Shown one piece after another: positions 17,674 through 26,698 of a stretch of DNA of 64,000 nt. The first letter of the stretch is position 1, and each line of letters opens with the position of its first letter. This DNA is from Oleomonas cavernae (GTDB lineage: Bacteria > Pseudomonadota > Alphaproteobacteria > Zavarziniales > Zavarziniaceae): positions 1,330,001 through 1,394,000 of the forward strand of contig NZ_QYUK01000011.1 of assembly GCF_003590945.1 (NCBI RefSeq), in the 5' to 3' direction. The notes beneath the pieces were generated by a model that saw only the letters and a program-made list of their open reading frames with translations, was not told where the DNA came from and made no database searches. The translations under genes and the position numbers were made by a program.

Positions 17674-18807
17674 ATGGGGCCGTTGAAGGGTGTCAAGGTC
17701 ATCGAGATCGCCGGCCTGGGGCCGGGTCCGTTCTGCGCCATGCTGCTGGCGGACATGGGCGCCGACGTGGTGCGCATCGACCGGGCCGGCGGCGGCGGCC
17801 TGTTCGACCCCAAGTTCGATTTCCTCAACCGCGGCAAGCGCTCGGTGGCCCTCGACCTGAAGAAGCCCGAGGGCATCGAGGCGATCCTGAAGCTGGTCGA
17901 ACAGGCCGACATCATCACCGAGGGCTTCCGCCCCGGCGTGATGGAGCGGCTGGGCCTGGGTCCCGACGTCTGCCTGGCGCGCAATCCAAAGATCGTCTAC
18001 GGCCGCATGACCGGTTTCGGCCAGGATGGGCCGATGGCCAAGGCGGCGGGCCATGACATCAACTACATCGCCATGTCGGGGATGCTCCATGCCATCGGCC
18101 ATGCGGGCGGCAAGCCGGTGCCGCCGCTCAACCTGGTCGGCGATTTCGGCGGCGGCGGCATGTTCCTCGCCTTTGGCCTGGTTTCGGCCCTGCTCGAGTC
18201 CAAGACCAGCGGCAAGGGCCAGGTGGTGGATGCCACCATGATCGACGGCGCCGCGGTGCTGGGCACCATGATGTACAGCCTTTCGGCCCAGGGCGTGTGG
18301 CGCGACGAGCGCGGCGTCAACATGCTCGACACCGGTGCCCATTTCTACGACACCTACGAGACCAGCGACGGCAAGCATGTCTCGATCGGCTCGATCGAGC
18401 CGCAGTTCTATGCCGAGCTGTTGCGCCTCGCGGCACTGGACCCGGCGGTGTTCGGCATGCAGATGGATATCGGCCGCTGGCCCGAAATGAAGGACAAGCT
18501 CGCCGCGGTCTTCAAGCAGAAGACCCGCGACGAATGGTGCGCGATCATGGAGAACACCGATGTGTGCTTCGCGCCCGTCCTCTCCCTGCTGGAAGCGCCC
18601 CGGCACCCGCACAATGTGGCGCGCGGCACCTATTTCGAACAGAACGGCCATGTCCAGCCGGCCCCGGCCCCGCGCTTCAGCCGCACCCGGCCCGACCTGC
18701 CGGCGATCCCGCCGACGCCCGGCGCCAACACCGACCAGGCCCTGGCCGACTGGGGCTTTGCCGCCGATGAAATCGCCCGGCTGAAGGCGGCCGGCGCAGC
18801 GGTCTAG
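17674..18807 (+). CDS. Alpha-methylacyl-CoA racemase (CaiB/BaiF family III CoA transferase fold)
   Basis: 377-residue protein that epimerises 2-methyl-branched acyl-CoAs. The racemase catalytic residues are present: His127 in GHDINYIA, Asp157 in GDFGGGGM and the Glu in [12 protein letters not shown], matching the AMACR/MCR triad rather than the aspartate nucleophile of formyl-CoA transferase. ATG 17674 has an ideal GGAGG. Likely acts in branched-chain or isoprenoid acid degradation. It is divergent from the CoA ligase/HD pair. Confidence 0.88.
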   Translation: MGPLKGVKVIEIAGLGPGPFCAMLLADMGADVVRIDRAGGGGLFDPKFDFLNRGKRSVALDLKKPEGIEAILKLVEQADIITEGFRPGVMERLGLGPDVCLARNPKIVYGRMTGFGQDGPMAKAAGHDINYIAMSGMLHAIGHAGGKPVPPLNLVGDFGGGGMFLAFGLVSALLESKTSGKGQVVDATMIDGAAVLGTMMYSLSAQGVWRDERGVNMLDTGAHFYDTYETSDGKHVSIGSIEPQFYAELLRLAALDPAVFGMQMDIGRWPEMKDKLAAVFKQKTRDEWCAIMENTDVCFAPVLSLLEAPRHPHNVARGTYFEQNGHVQPAPAPRFSRTRPDLPAIPPTPGANTDQALADWGFAADEIARLKAAGAAV

Positions 18808-18814
18808 GCAGCCC

Positions 18815-19189
18815 ATGGCCCTGTTCTTCGACGCCGCGTGGTTCGACAAGCGCCTGGCCCTGCTGGGGCTGGGCCGCGCGTCGGTCGGCGCGGCGCTGCG
18901 CCTGGACGATGCGGCGGTCGAGGCACTGTTCAAGGACCAGCGGGAGTTGAAGCCGGTGGAGGTGGCGACTCTCGCCGCCCTGCTGGCGGTATCGGCCGAT
19001 GAAATCGCCCTCCGGGCCGGGGCGGGGACCAGCGTGGCGAAGCCGATCCCCGACGAGCCGTTCCTGCTGCGCCTGGAAGCGGTCGAGGCGGCCATGGCCC
19101 GCCTGGAAGAACGCATGGCCCGGATCGAGGAACTGCTGGCCAAGGCGGTCGAGAAGGCCCGCGGGGAGCGGCTCGACGAGCCGTCGTGA
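18815..19189 (+). CDS. Hypothetical XRE-like protein with coiled coil
   Basis: 124-residue protein eight bases after the racemase gene. Residues 8-70 look like a divergent lambda-repressor-type HTH (LGLGRASVGAALRLDDAAVE, then ELKPVEVATLAALLAVSADE). Residues 85-120 form a heptad coiled coil (LRLEAVEAAMARLEERMARI). Similar small proteins are often found downstream of CaiB genes or as orphan regulators; role unknown. Confidence 0.65.
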   Translation: MALFFDAAWFDKRLALLGLGRASVGAALRLDDAAVEALFKDQRELKPVEVATLAALLAVSADEIALRAGAGTSVAKPIPDEPFLLRLEAVEAAMARLEERMARIEELLAKAVEKARGERLDEPS

Positions 19190-19214
19190 CGCCCCCCCGT
19201 GCTCCCCCGGGGCG

Positions 19215-20450
19215 TTACTTCTTCAGTTTCAGCGCCTTGGCCGTGATCAGGACCTCGACCTCCTTGGTCTTGGTCGGATCGCCGGAAACCAGCGAGATGA
19301 CCATGCCGGTGTTGGTGAACACCGGCGGGTCGTTGGTCGGCACGCCGCCCAGCGCCAGCGTATTCAACTGGGTGAATTTGTTGGGGCCGGTCGTCTTCAG
19401 GACGGTGACGTAACCCCTGCGTTCCTTGCCTTCGAGCAGGACGAACAGGAGCACGATGTCGTCGAGCTTGTCGCCCGTCACATCCTTGGGCATGGCGATG
19501 GCATAGCCGACGCCGGCCTTGCGCTTTTTCGCTTCGGCCGAAATCGCATTCTGGATCGCCTTGTCGGCGGGGCTTGCCGGCGCGGCCGGTGCGGCGGCCT
19601 CCGGGGCGGCGGGGGCCGGCGGCGGGGTCACCGCGGCTTGCGCGCCAGGTACCGGCGGCGGCGGCTCTGCCGGCGCGGGCGCGGGGGCGGGCGTCTGGCC
19701 GGGGACCGAAAGATCGGCCAGGCCCTGGTCGGCATTGCCATCGTTGCCGGCGCCGGCAAAGCTTGAACCGGGAACCGCGGCGCCGGGCGACGGCGCGGCC
19801 GGCTTGGCCGGAGCCGCGGGCGGCGGCGCGGCCGCAACCTCCTGGACCTGGATATTGTTATCCTTGGCGCAGGCCTCGAGGGCCACGATCGCCTCGGCGG
19901 CGCCAGCCAGCGACAGCGGTTCGGTATGGAATTTCAACGCCTTGGAGCCGATGATGGCGGCTTCGCCCTTGCTGAACACGATAAACAACTGCTGGCCCTC
20001 AACCCCCGGCAGGAAGGCCGTCATGATGGTGTTGGGATCGTAGGGTTGTCCGGCGACGCCCAGGGCCGGGCGGCCGTCGACCGAGAAGCCGAAGTCCAGG
20101 CTTGTCCCTTCCTTGAGCGTCAGGGTCGGTGCGCCGTAGAGCAGGCTGCGGCCGCGCGATCCCAGGATGAAGCCCAGGCGATGGCCGTCTTCATAGGTCC
20201 GGCTGATGACGCACAGCGCATCCTCCCGGCCCGGCAGCTTGTAGACTTCCAGCGCCCAGTCCCCCACCGTCTCGCTTTCCGCCAGGGCGGGCGGCATCGC
20301 CAGCGGTGGCGGCAGGGATAGCGGTGGGGACGGTGGCTGGGACGGCGGTGTCGTTGCCTCGTCGTCCTGGGCCAGGGCCCCCGGCACGACAGCGGCGGCA
20401 AGCACGCCGGCCAGGGTCAATCCGCGGGCGAAATGGAGCAGTCGAGGCAT
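19215..20450 (-). CDS. Secreted Pro/Ala-rich protein of unknown function
   Basis: 411 residues from the ATG at 20450, which begins a standard signal peptide (MPRLLHFARGLTLAGVLAAA... cut after GALAQ). A Pro-rich stretch follows, then a folded segment with VGDWALEVYKLPGREDALCV and HRLGFILGSRGRSLLYG that resembles periplasmic invasion-associated-locus-B-type proteins, then a long Pro/Ala linker and a C-terminal domain (ADKAIQNAISAEAKKRKAGV to KALKLKK). An upstream extension to 20570 is possible but lacks a signal peptide. Divergent from the KfrA-like gene. Confidence 0.72.
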   Translation of the reverse strand: MPRLLHFARGLTLAGVLAAAVVPGALAQDDEATTPPSQPPSPPLSLPPPLAMPPALAESETVGDWALEVYKLPGREDALCVISRTYEDGHRLGFILGSRGRSLLYGAPTLTLKEGTSLDFGFSVDGRPALGVAGQPYDPNTIMTAFLPGVEGQQLFIVFSKGEAAIIGSKALKFHTEPLSLAGAAEAIVALEACAKDNNIQVQEVAAAPPPAAPAKPAAPSPGAAVPGSSFAGAGNDGNADQGLADLSVPGQTPAPAPAPAEPPPPVPGAQAAVTPPPAPAAPEAAAPAAPASPADKAIQNAISAEAKKRKAGVGYAIAMPKDVTGDKLDDIVLLFVLLEGKERRGYVTVLKTTGPNKFTQLNTLALGGVPTNDPPVFTNTGMVISLVSGDPTKTKEVEVLITAKALKLKK

Positions 20451-20572
20451 CGCGGCACCTTGAAAAATAAGGCCTGTGAGTCGTCGGCGAGGATAACCCG
20501 CCCGGTCGTCTAGCATGAAATCCCCGCAATCACCGGCAGTTCCGATCGATCTTCCATGGTGACCCGGCATTT

Positions 20573-20604
20573 GTTATGTTATGATATATAACAAATAACA
20601 TAAC
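20573..20604. promoter_or_regulatory. Inverted-repeat operator upstream of the KfrA-like gene
   Basis: Perfect 10-bp inverted repeat GTTATGTTAT (20573-20582) and ATAACATAAC (20595-20604) with a 12-bp AT-rich spacer. It lies in an AT-rich promoter region 10 bp before the start codon, as in the autoregulated kfrA promoters of plasmids. Confidence 0.6.
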
Positions 20605-20614
20605 GGCGGCGGTC

Positions 20615-21547
20615 ATGACATCGACACCCATCCCCTTGCACCCGGTCACCTTCGAGGATGTGGCAGAGGCTTGTACCCTGCTGCGCGATCATGGCGGCGA
20701 TGGGGCGGTTACGGTCCGCGCCGTGCGCCAGCGTCTGGGCCGCGGCAGCATGGATACGCTGCTGCGCCATGTACGGCGCTGGAAGGGCGAGGGCGGCGGG
20801 CCCGCCCCGGCCAATGTGGCCCTGAACCCCGAGGACCGGGACCGGGTCCTGCGCTTTGCCGAGGAATGGTTCGCCGTCCTGTCGGCGCGGGAAGCCGCCG
20901 GCCGGCGGGCGGAAATCGCCGGCGCGGAGGCCAAGGCCGCCACCTTCGAATCCGAACTCGCCGAACTGTCGGCTGAGTTCGAGCGGCTGGAGGGGGAGTT
21001 GATCGAGGAGCGGGCCAAGGCGGTGGCCGAGGCCGCCCGGGTCGAGCGGCTGGAGGCGACGCTGGCGGCGCGCGACGATGCCTTCATGGCGCTGGAGCGC
21101 CGGGAGGCCGAACTGCGGGGCCAGGTCGCGGCGCTGACCGACCAGGCGGACCGGGATGCCGGCCGGATCAAGGCATTGGAGCGTGAACTTGATGTGGCGA
21201 GACAGGGCAGCGCCCAGGCGGAAACCGCCCTGGTCCTGGCTGAATCCGACCGGATGCGCAGCCTTGCCCGCGAGGAAGCGGCGCTCGGCGAAGTCGACAA
21301 GGCGCGCACCGGCGCGATGAAGGCCGAACGCCGGGCCGAGAAACTGGCCGATCAGCTAAGCCAGCTTCAGGCCGAGCTGGAAGCGGCGGAAGTCGGCCGC
21401 GATATCGTCAAAGGGGACCTCGCCCAGGTGCGCGACCGGGCGGTCGCTGCCGAGGCGCGCCTGAAGACACTCGAACCCCTGGTCGCCAGCCTGCTCCAGA
21501 CAGGAACCGCCAACCGGCCCCAGGGCGATCCGGCCAACCAGCCTTGA
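20615..21547 (+). CDS. KfrA-like DNA-binding coiled-coil protein
   Basis: 310 residues. The N-terminal ~65 residues form a KfrA-type HTH (TFEDVAEACTLLRDHGG, VRAVRQRLGRGSMDTLLRHV, RRWK), followed by an uninterrupted alpha-helical coiled coil (residues 90-300) rich in Glu, Ala and Arg. KfrA proteins of broad-host-range plasmids bind an inverted repeat at their own promoter and may form nucleoid-like filaments supporting partition. This copy sits among chromosomal-type genes with no partition or replication gene nearby. Confidence 0.8.
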   Translation: MTSTPIPLHPVTFEDVAEACTLLRDHGGDGAVTVRAVRQRLGRGSMDTLLRHVRRWKGEGGGPAPANVALNPEDRDRVLRFAEEWFAVLSAREAAGRRAEIAGAEAKAATFESELAELSAEFERLEGELIEERAKAVAEAARVERLEATLAARDDAFMALERREAELRGQVAALTDQADRDAGRIKALERELDVARQGSAQAETALVLAESDRMRSLAREEAALGEVDKARTGAMKAERRAEKLADQLSQLQAELEAAEVGRDIVKGDLAQVRDRAVAAEARLKTLEPLVASLLQTGTANRPQGDPANQP

Positions 21548-21560
21548 AGCCGGTCCCGGA

Positions 21561-23486
21561 TCAGGCGATCAGGAGAAAATCGCCGGTTGAAAGCGCGTGC
21601 ACGCCCGCCAGGTCGGCCAGGACGACTGCCGCCCCGGCGCCGTTCCCGTCCGCGTCGAACGACAGGATACTGGTGCTGGTCGAGAACAGGAACACGGCTG
21701 CCGCGCCCGTGGGAGCGGGCGCATCCCCGGTGACCAGGGTGATGGCATCGATCCCGAAGGTGCCGGCGCGAACCGCGATCTTGTCGAGGCCGGCGGTGAA
21801 ATCCGCGATCACGTCGGCCCCATCCGTCGGCCGATCGAAGCGGAACTGATCGGCCCCGGTCCCGCCGCGCAGGCGGTCGGCGCCGGCATTGCCGACCAGC
21901 AGGTCGTCGCCGCCGCCACCCGAAAGCACGTCGTCGCCCTCGCGGCCCTGGAACACATTGGCCGCGGCATCGCCGTCCAGGCGATCGTTCCCGGCAGAAC
22001 CACGAATCTGCTCGATGGAGATGAAGACATCGCCGATGGCCTCGCCGGTGTTCTTGCTGGCATCGCCCAGGTTGAGCGTGACGCGCGTGTCGTAGCGGGC
22101 GATGTCGTTGCCGGCCCCACCGTCCAGCGTGTCGGGGCCCAGGCCACCGATGAGCTGGTCGTTGCCATCGCCACCCTGGAGCGTGTCACTGCCGCCGGCA
22201 CCGGCGAGCACGTCATTGCCGCCATTGCCCGACAGGCTGTCGTTCCACGTGGCGCCTGTCAGCGTGTCCGCGCCCGTGCCACCGCTTTCGGTCGTGCCTT
22301 CCAGGCTGAAAACCTGGTTATAGGTGGTGTTGCTCGCCGTATCGGTCCAGGACAGCAGGAGGCTGCCGTTGTCGAGGATGGCCAGATCCGCCCAGCCGGG
22401 GGCGGTGCGCACTTGTCCCCAACTGCCGACGGTGACGGACACTGCCGGGCCCGACAGGTTCAGGGCTTCGTCATAGGCGTGGAGATACAGGGTCGCGCCG
22501 AGGCCGCTTGCCGCGCGCACGGCAGTCGCCACCGCCAGGCCGCCGCCCGGCAGTGCCGCAAATTCCACGAGTTCGCGCGGGCTGCCAGCGTCGACCGCGA
22601 TGACCGTTCCGGCAAGATCGAGCGCGGCAGTGAATTGCCCCAGGTAGACAGCACCATTTATCTCGAAGGCGGCGGCTATGCCGCCGTCCGGGAGGAGGGC
22701 AGCGTCGACCGTTCCGAAGTCTGTGAGGGCGGGCGTACCCTCGACCTGCGCCTGGTCGATGATCTGGGACCGGGTGCGGATCACCGTGCCGGTGTCGTCG
22801 ATCAGGGCGAAGGCGACTTTGAAATCAGCGGCGCTCGCCGCATCGACCCACAGCGCCCCCACCCTGTCGTCCGGCCGCCATAGCAGTGACGCAGCGCTTA
22901 CCGTCGAGGAGTCCAGGACGAGTTCGTGCTGGCTTCCCTCGGCGCCGCCATAGATCATCACAAGGTTGTTGTCGCTGATTAGCTCGTCGCCCGTGTTGGT
23001 GTAGCGGTGTGCTGTGTATTCTTCATTGAAGGTGGTTACGTAAGCGGTGCTCTCGAAACCGGCAAAATCCTGGTCCAAGAGGTCAAAATATTCACGGAGC
23101 TCTACCCAATTCCCTTCGCCATCTTCTTCGTAACTGTATTCATACATAGTATAGTAGATTTCCGCGAACGGATCGCCGCTGCCAAATCGGTACGCCTCTT
23201 CGATCAGGTAATAATATTCAAGATCCGCGTGAATATGTTCTTCATCGTAATATTCGTTGAAGGCGACCACCGACCCGTCGGCCAGGCCGAGCAGATAATC
23301 GTAGGAGCCGGAGAAAACCGGTGCCGGGGTACCCAGCGCCTGGCCGTCCTCGCCGACGGCGACCGCGTTCGTCACGCCCCCCGGCGCACGGAGGTAATAG
23401 GTCAGGCCGCCGTCGGCATGGTCGATCAGCGCGGATGCCCGCTGACTGGCCAGAAGGTTGATGGGTGTCTCGGCGATCAGGCTCAT
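21561..23486 (-). CDS. RTX (hemolysin-type Ca-binding repeat) protein 1
   Basis: 641 residues from ATG 23486. No Sec signal; a type I secretion substrate by architecture. The order is an N-terminal region with an extremely Tyr/Asp/Glu-rich patch (about residues 85-170, e.g. AEIYYTMYEYSYEEDGEG), a beta-propeller-like middle (residues 190-420), RTX nonapeptides (GGTGADTL, GNGGNDVL, GGDGNDQL, GGAGNDIA and others, about residues 430-560), and a C-terminal secretion region ending LSTGDFLLIA. Paralogous to the gene at 27240-28967, which shares the whole C-terminal half nearly residue for residue. No type I exporter lies in the window. The DNA of the Tyr-rich patch is noticeably AT-richer. Confidence 0.87.
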   Translation of the reverse strand: MSLIAETPINLLASQRASALIDHADGGLTYYLRAPGGVTNAVAVGEDGQALGTPAPVFSGSYDYLLGLADGSVVAFNEYYDEEHIHADLEYYYLIEEAYRFGSGDPFAEIYYTMYEYSYEEDGEGNWVELREYFDLLDQDFAGFESTAYVTTFNEEYTAHRYTNTGDELISDNNLVMIYGGAEGSQHELVLDSSTVSAASLLWRPDDRVGALWVDAASAADFKVAFALIDDTGTVIRTRSQIIDQAQVEGTPALTDFGTVDAALLPDGGIAAAFEINGAVYLGQFTAALDLAGTVIAVDAGSPRELVEFAALPGGGLAVATAVRAASGLGATLYLHAYDEALNLSGPAVSVTVGSWGQVRTAPGWADLAILDNGSLLLSWTDTASNTTYNQVFSLEGTTESGGTGADTLTGATWNDSLSGNGGNDVLAGAGGSDTLQGGDGNDQLIGGLGPDTLDGGAGNDIARYDTRVTLNLGDASKNTGEAIGDVFISIEQIRGSAGNDRLDGDAAANVFQGREGDDVLSGGGGDDLLVGNAGADRLRGGTGADQFRFDRPTDGADVIADFTAGLDKIAVRAGTFGIDAITLVTGDAPAPTGAAAVFLFSTSTSILSFDADGNGAGAAVVLADLAGVHALSTGDFLLIA

Positions 23487-23528
23487 TGACGTATCCTCCC
23501 CGGGGACAGCACAATGGATGCCCATTGA

Positions 23529-23557
23529 TGTGTAGCACGTCACCATTAAAAATTGAA
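23529..23557 (-). promoter_or_regulatory. Predicted promoter of RTX gene 1
   Basis: On the minus strand: TTCAAT (23557-23552), 17-bp spacer, extended -10 TGcTACACA (-10 hexamer 23534-23529). The core ACGTGCTA is shared with the region upstream of the RTX paralogue (see 29005-29017). Confidence 0.4.
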
Positions 23558-23669
23558 GGCGGCCGGGCAATATCGCGCGTGGGGAAGTCCGGGCGACGCT
23601 GAGGGAACCACGCCGGCCCATCCAGGTTCTCACTATGGGTTGGCGGCAATTTCTGTGGATGGGTTTCCA

Positions 23670-24491
23670 ATGCATGTCTGCCTCGGATTCGGTTGCTGTT
23701 TCTCCCGCCGGCGCTTCCTCGGTTTCGTCGCCGTGGGCGCCACGGCCGGCGCGGTTTCCGCCTGTGCCGGCGACAATGGCCTGACACGGGCCCTGGCGCC
23801 CACCGATCAGGAATTGAACATGCTGGGCCAGCAGACCTGGACGGATCTGCGCCAGAAGGAAAAGCTCTCGACCGACACCGCGGGCACCCAGCAGGTCGAC
23901 CGGGTGGCGCGCAAGGTCGTCGACGCTTCGGGCCTGGGCAGTGCCTATAATTGGGAATTCGCGCTGTTCGACAGCCCCGAGGTGAACGCCTTTGCCCTGC
24001 CGGGCGGCAGGATCGGCGTCTATCGCGGCCTGTTGCAGATCGCCCAGGACGATGCCCAGCTCGCCGCGGTTCTGGGCCACGAGGTCACTCACGTCGCCAA
24101 CCATCACGCCGCCCAGCGCATCGGGGCCGAGCGTGCCGGCAGTCTGGGCGCGCAGATCGCCCAGGTCGGCCTGGGGGCCAGCGGCGTGACCGTGACGCCC
24201 GAGGTTGCGGGCATCCTGGGCGCCGGCGTCTCCTACGGCATCGTGCTGCCGTTCTCGCGCGATCAGGAATACGAGGCGGATTCGGGCGGCCTGGTCACCA
24301 TGGCCAAGGCCGGCTACGACCCCAATGCCGCGGTCACCCTGTGGCAGCGCATGGCGGTCGAGAATGCCAAGCAGCCGGGCCAGCCGCTGGAATTCATGTC
24401 GACCCACCCGTCGGAAGCCAACCGCATCGGGCGGCTGCAGCAGCAGATCCCCTCGGTGATGCCGGTCTACGAGGCGGCCAAGCCGGCCTAA
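23670..24491 (+). CDS. M48-family metalloprotease lipoprotein
   Basis: 273 residues. The N-terminus carries a twin-arginine-like SRRRFLGF followed by a hydrophobic stretch ending at a lipobox (GAVSAC), so it is probably exported and lipid-anchored. The Zn-binding HExxH is HEVTH (GHEVTHVANHHAAQR) and the third ligand Glu is in YEADSGGLVTMAKAGYDPNA, as in M48C/LoiP-BepA-like periplasmic quality-control proteases. A typical C-terminal STHPSEANRI motif follows. The ATG at 23670 (MHVCLGFGCC) is chosen because it is the closest to the export signal. Confidence 0.86.
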   Translation: MHVCLGFGCCFSRRRFLGFVAVGATAGAVSACAGDNGLTRALAPTDQELNMLGQQTWTDLRQKEKLSTDTAGTQQVDRVARKVVDASGLGSAYNWEFALFDSPEVNAFALPGGRIGVYRGLLQIAQDDAQLAAVLGHEVTHVANHHAAQRIGAERAGSLGAQIAQVGLGASGVTVTPEVAGILGAGVSYGIVLPFSRDQEYEADSGGLVTMAKAGYDPNAAVTLWQRMAVENAKQPGQPLEFMSTHPSEANRIGRLQQQIPSVMPVYEAAKPA

Positions 24492-24495
24492 GGGC

Positions 24496-25479
24496 TCAAA
24501 GGGCCCGGGCAACCTCGTCCCACGAGCCGGTCGCCGCCAGTTGGCGGGCCGCCTCGGGCGGCGACCAGCGCAGGGGCAGGGCGCCGGCGATCGACATGCC
24601 TTCGGTTACGCGCAGGCGCAGCAGCCGCTCGGCGCCGGTGAAGGCGTCAAGCTCGGGCCCGTCCCAGATCACCTCCGCCTCGCCGGTCAGGGCGAGCACG
24701 TCGCCCGTGGAAAAGTCGACGAACAGCAGGCCGGCCCGGGGATTCAGCACCAGATTGCCGAAGGTGTTGAAGAAGGAATTGCCGTTGAAGTCCGGTGCGG
24801 TCAGCACCGTGCCGCCGGCCGCCGCCGTGACCCGGACAAAGCCCGGCTTGCCGCCGCGGTGGGAGACGTCGACCCCCTCGGCCGGCCGGCCCAGACGGGC
24901 AGCGGGCGCGGCACTGGCGATGAAGAAGGTGTCGGCCGCCTCGATCATGGCCGTCGCCGTGGGCGAGAGCAGCGCTGTCTCGCGCCGCGCCAGCGGTTCG
25001 CCGCCGGCCACGCGACGCGGCTCACGGGCCTGGATGTATTGCGGGCAGTTACCGAAGCTCTGGCCGACATGGACGGTAAAGCCGACCTCGTCCGCCGCCT
25101 CGATCATGCCGTTCATGCGGTTGCGCCGCCGCGTCTCCAACTGGATGCCCAGCAGGCCGACCGGGCTGCCGGCCGCGAGCACGCCCGCCAGCGGATCGCC
25201 CCGGCCGGGCAGGGCATCGATGCGCATGGTCCAGGCATCGGGCGTGGTGACGAAGCCCGGCGCGCCCACCAGCATGGTCGCCCACGGCCGGTCGGCATCG
25301 TCGAGTGCGCCCAGGATCAGGAACGGCAGCCTGCCGAACAATTCCCGGTGCTGATCGGGCATGTGGTCGCGCAGGGCGAGCGGACCGATCTGTTCGAGGC
25401 GGTCGCGCACCCCGGCCTTGAGCTGAAGGGCACGTTCGCCAATGTGGAAAGGTTGGTCCGGCGCGGCAGGCATGGTCAT
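24496..25479 (-). CDS. Pyridoxamine 5'-phosphate oxidase-family flavoprotein
   Basis: 327 residues. Two split-barrel regions are seen: residues 35-130 (HRELFGRLPFLILGALDDAD, then WATMLVGAPGFV) and 175-300 (DTFFIASA, GKPGFVRV, FFNTFGNLVLNPRAGLLFVD), the form of the FMN-binding general-stress/PNPOx-like superfamily. ATG 25479 follows GGGAGAG. Real cofactor and substrate are unknown; it is divergent from a LysR regulator that probably controls it. Confidence 0.8.
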   Translation of the reverse strand: MTMPAAPDQPFHIGERALQLKAGVRDRLEQIGPLALRDHMPDQHRELFGRLPFLILGALDDADRPWATMLVGAPGFVTTPDAWTMRIDALPGRGDPLAGVLAAGSPVGLLGIQLETRRRNRMNGMIEAADEVGFTVHVGQSFGNCPQYIQAREPRRVAGGEPLARRETALLSPTATAMIEAADTFFIASAAPAARLGRPAEGVDVSHRGGKPGFVRVTAAAGGTVLTAPDFNGNSFFNTFGNLVLNPRAGLLFVDFSTGDVLALTGEAEVIWDGPELDAFTGAERLLRLRVTEGMSIAGALPLRWSPPEAARQLAATGSWDEVARAL

Positions 25480-25555
25480 CTTGCTCTCCCTGAAGCACGG
25501 CAGGAGCTTATTCATTGCCCAGGGCATGGTGAACGGCCACAATTGGCATATGACC

Positions 25556-25572
25556 ATTCCATTTGGCGGAAT
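25556..25572. promoter_or_regulatory. Possible LysR-type binding site
   Basis: Dyad ATTCC-N7-GGAAT (25556-25560 / 25568-25572) in the divergent region between the PNPOx gene and the lysR-type gene, immediately before the latter's start. It fits the short dyad form of LysR sites, but only by inspection. Confidence 0.3.
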
Positions 25573-25578
25573 AATCTG

Positions 25579-26478
25579 TTGGACAGTCTCGACACCATGC
25601 GCGCCTTTGTCGCCGTTGCCGATGCCGGCGGCTTTGCCGCCGCGGCACGTCTCCTGGGCCTGTCGCCGCCGGCGGTGACCCGTGCCATCGCCGCCATCGA
25701 GGAGCGGATCGGCACCCGCCTGCTGCAGCGCACGACCCGTGTCGTCCGCCTGACCGAGGCCGGCACCCATTACCTCGTGGACTGCAAGCGCATCCTGGCG
25801 GAAATCGCCGAGGCGGAAGCCTCGGCCGCGGGCAGCCACGGCGAGCCGGCCGGGCAACTGGCCGTAACCGCCCCGGTCATGTTCGGGCGCCTGTTCGTGG
25901 CCCCGCTGGTGTTCGATTTCCAGGCCCGCCACCCGCGGGTCACGGCGCGGCTGCTGCTGGTCGACCGGGTCGTGGACCTGGTCGAGGAGGGGCTGCACGT
26001 CGCCGTGCGCATCGCCAACCTGGCCGATTCCTCGCTGAGTGCCGCACGCGTCGGGTGGCTGCGGCGCGTCGTCTGTGCCTCGCCCGGCTTCCTCGCGGCC
26101 CACGGCGTGCCGGTCCGGCCCGGCAACCTCGAAGGCCGGGACAGCATCGCTTTCGGCGGCGGTGTCTCGCCGCCGGGCTGGAGCTTTCCCGTCGCCGGCC
26201 GGACCGAGACCATCGGCGTGGCGCACCGGCTGACGGTGAACACCGCCGATGTCGCCGTCGCCGCGGCGGTGGCCGGCCGGGGCTTCACCCGGGTGTTGTC
26301 CTACCAGTCGGCCGCCGAGGTTGCGGCCGGCCGGCTGGTGATCGTGCTGGAAGATTTCGAGCCGCCGCCGATCCCGATCCACATCGTGCATCCCGAGGGC
26401 CGGCGCGCCAGCGCGCGGGTGCGCGCCTTTGTCGATTACGCGGTCGAGCGGCTGCGCGCCGAACCGTCGCTGCAGTAG
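25579..26478 (+). CDS. LysR-family transcriptional regulator
   Basis: 299 residues from the TTG at 25579, chosen because it gives the standard LysR opening (LDSLDTMRAFVAVADAGGFA); ATG at 25597 is the alternative. The winged HTH includes FAAAARLLGLSPPAVTRAIA and LLQRTTRVVRLTEAG, and the substrate-binding domain (residues 90-295) begins GQLAVTAPVMFGRLFVAPLV. Divergent from the PNPOx-like gene. Confidence 0.9.
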   Translation: MDSLDTMRAFVAVADAGGFAAAARLLGLSPPAVTRAIAAIEERIGTRLLQRTTRVVRLTEAGTHYLVDCKRILAEIAEAEASAAGSHGEPAGQLAVTAPVMFGRLFVAPLVFDFQARHPRVTARLLLVDRVVDLVEEGLHVAVRIANLADSSLSAARVGWLRRVVCASPGFLAAHGVPVRPGNLEGRDSIAFGGGVSPPGWSFPVAGRTETIGVAHRLTVNTADVAVAAAVAGRGFTRVLSYQSAAEVAAGRLVIVLEDFEPPPIPIHIVHPEGRRASARVRAFVDYAVERLRAEPSLQ

Positions 26479-26698
26479 CCGGCCTCGACCATCGAGCGGA
26501 GCCGCGGGTTTGGGCCGGTTCGCGGGTTTGCACTGCGTCCGAATGTCCTTTTCGGTTGCGGGCGCTTGCGCGCGGGCCACACCCATGGCGCAATGGGGCG
26601 ATTGTCGGGGTGAGGTGGATGATGCTTGCCGGGACAGGAACAACGATCGAGGTGCGCCGCGGCAACGACCGCGAATTCAGTCAAGCCTAAGGCCGCCG

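Noticed and set aside
21561-24512. Open frame extending RTX gene 1 upstream across the M48 gene to 24512
   Set aside because: The extension is antisense to the M48 protease, has no start context and no homology; the ATG at 23486 is the true start.
24541-25578. Upstream extension of the LysR open frame
   Set aside because: Antisense to the PNPOx-family gene; LysR homology begins at 25579.
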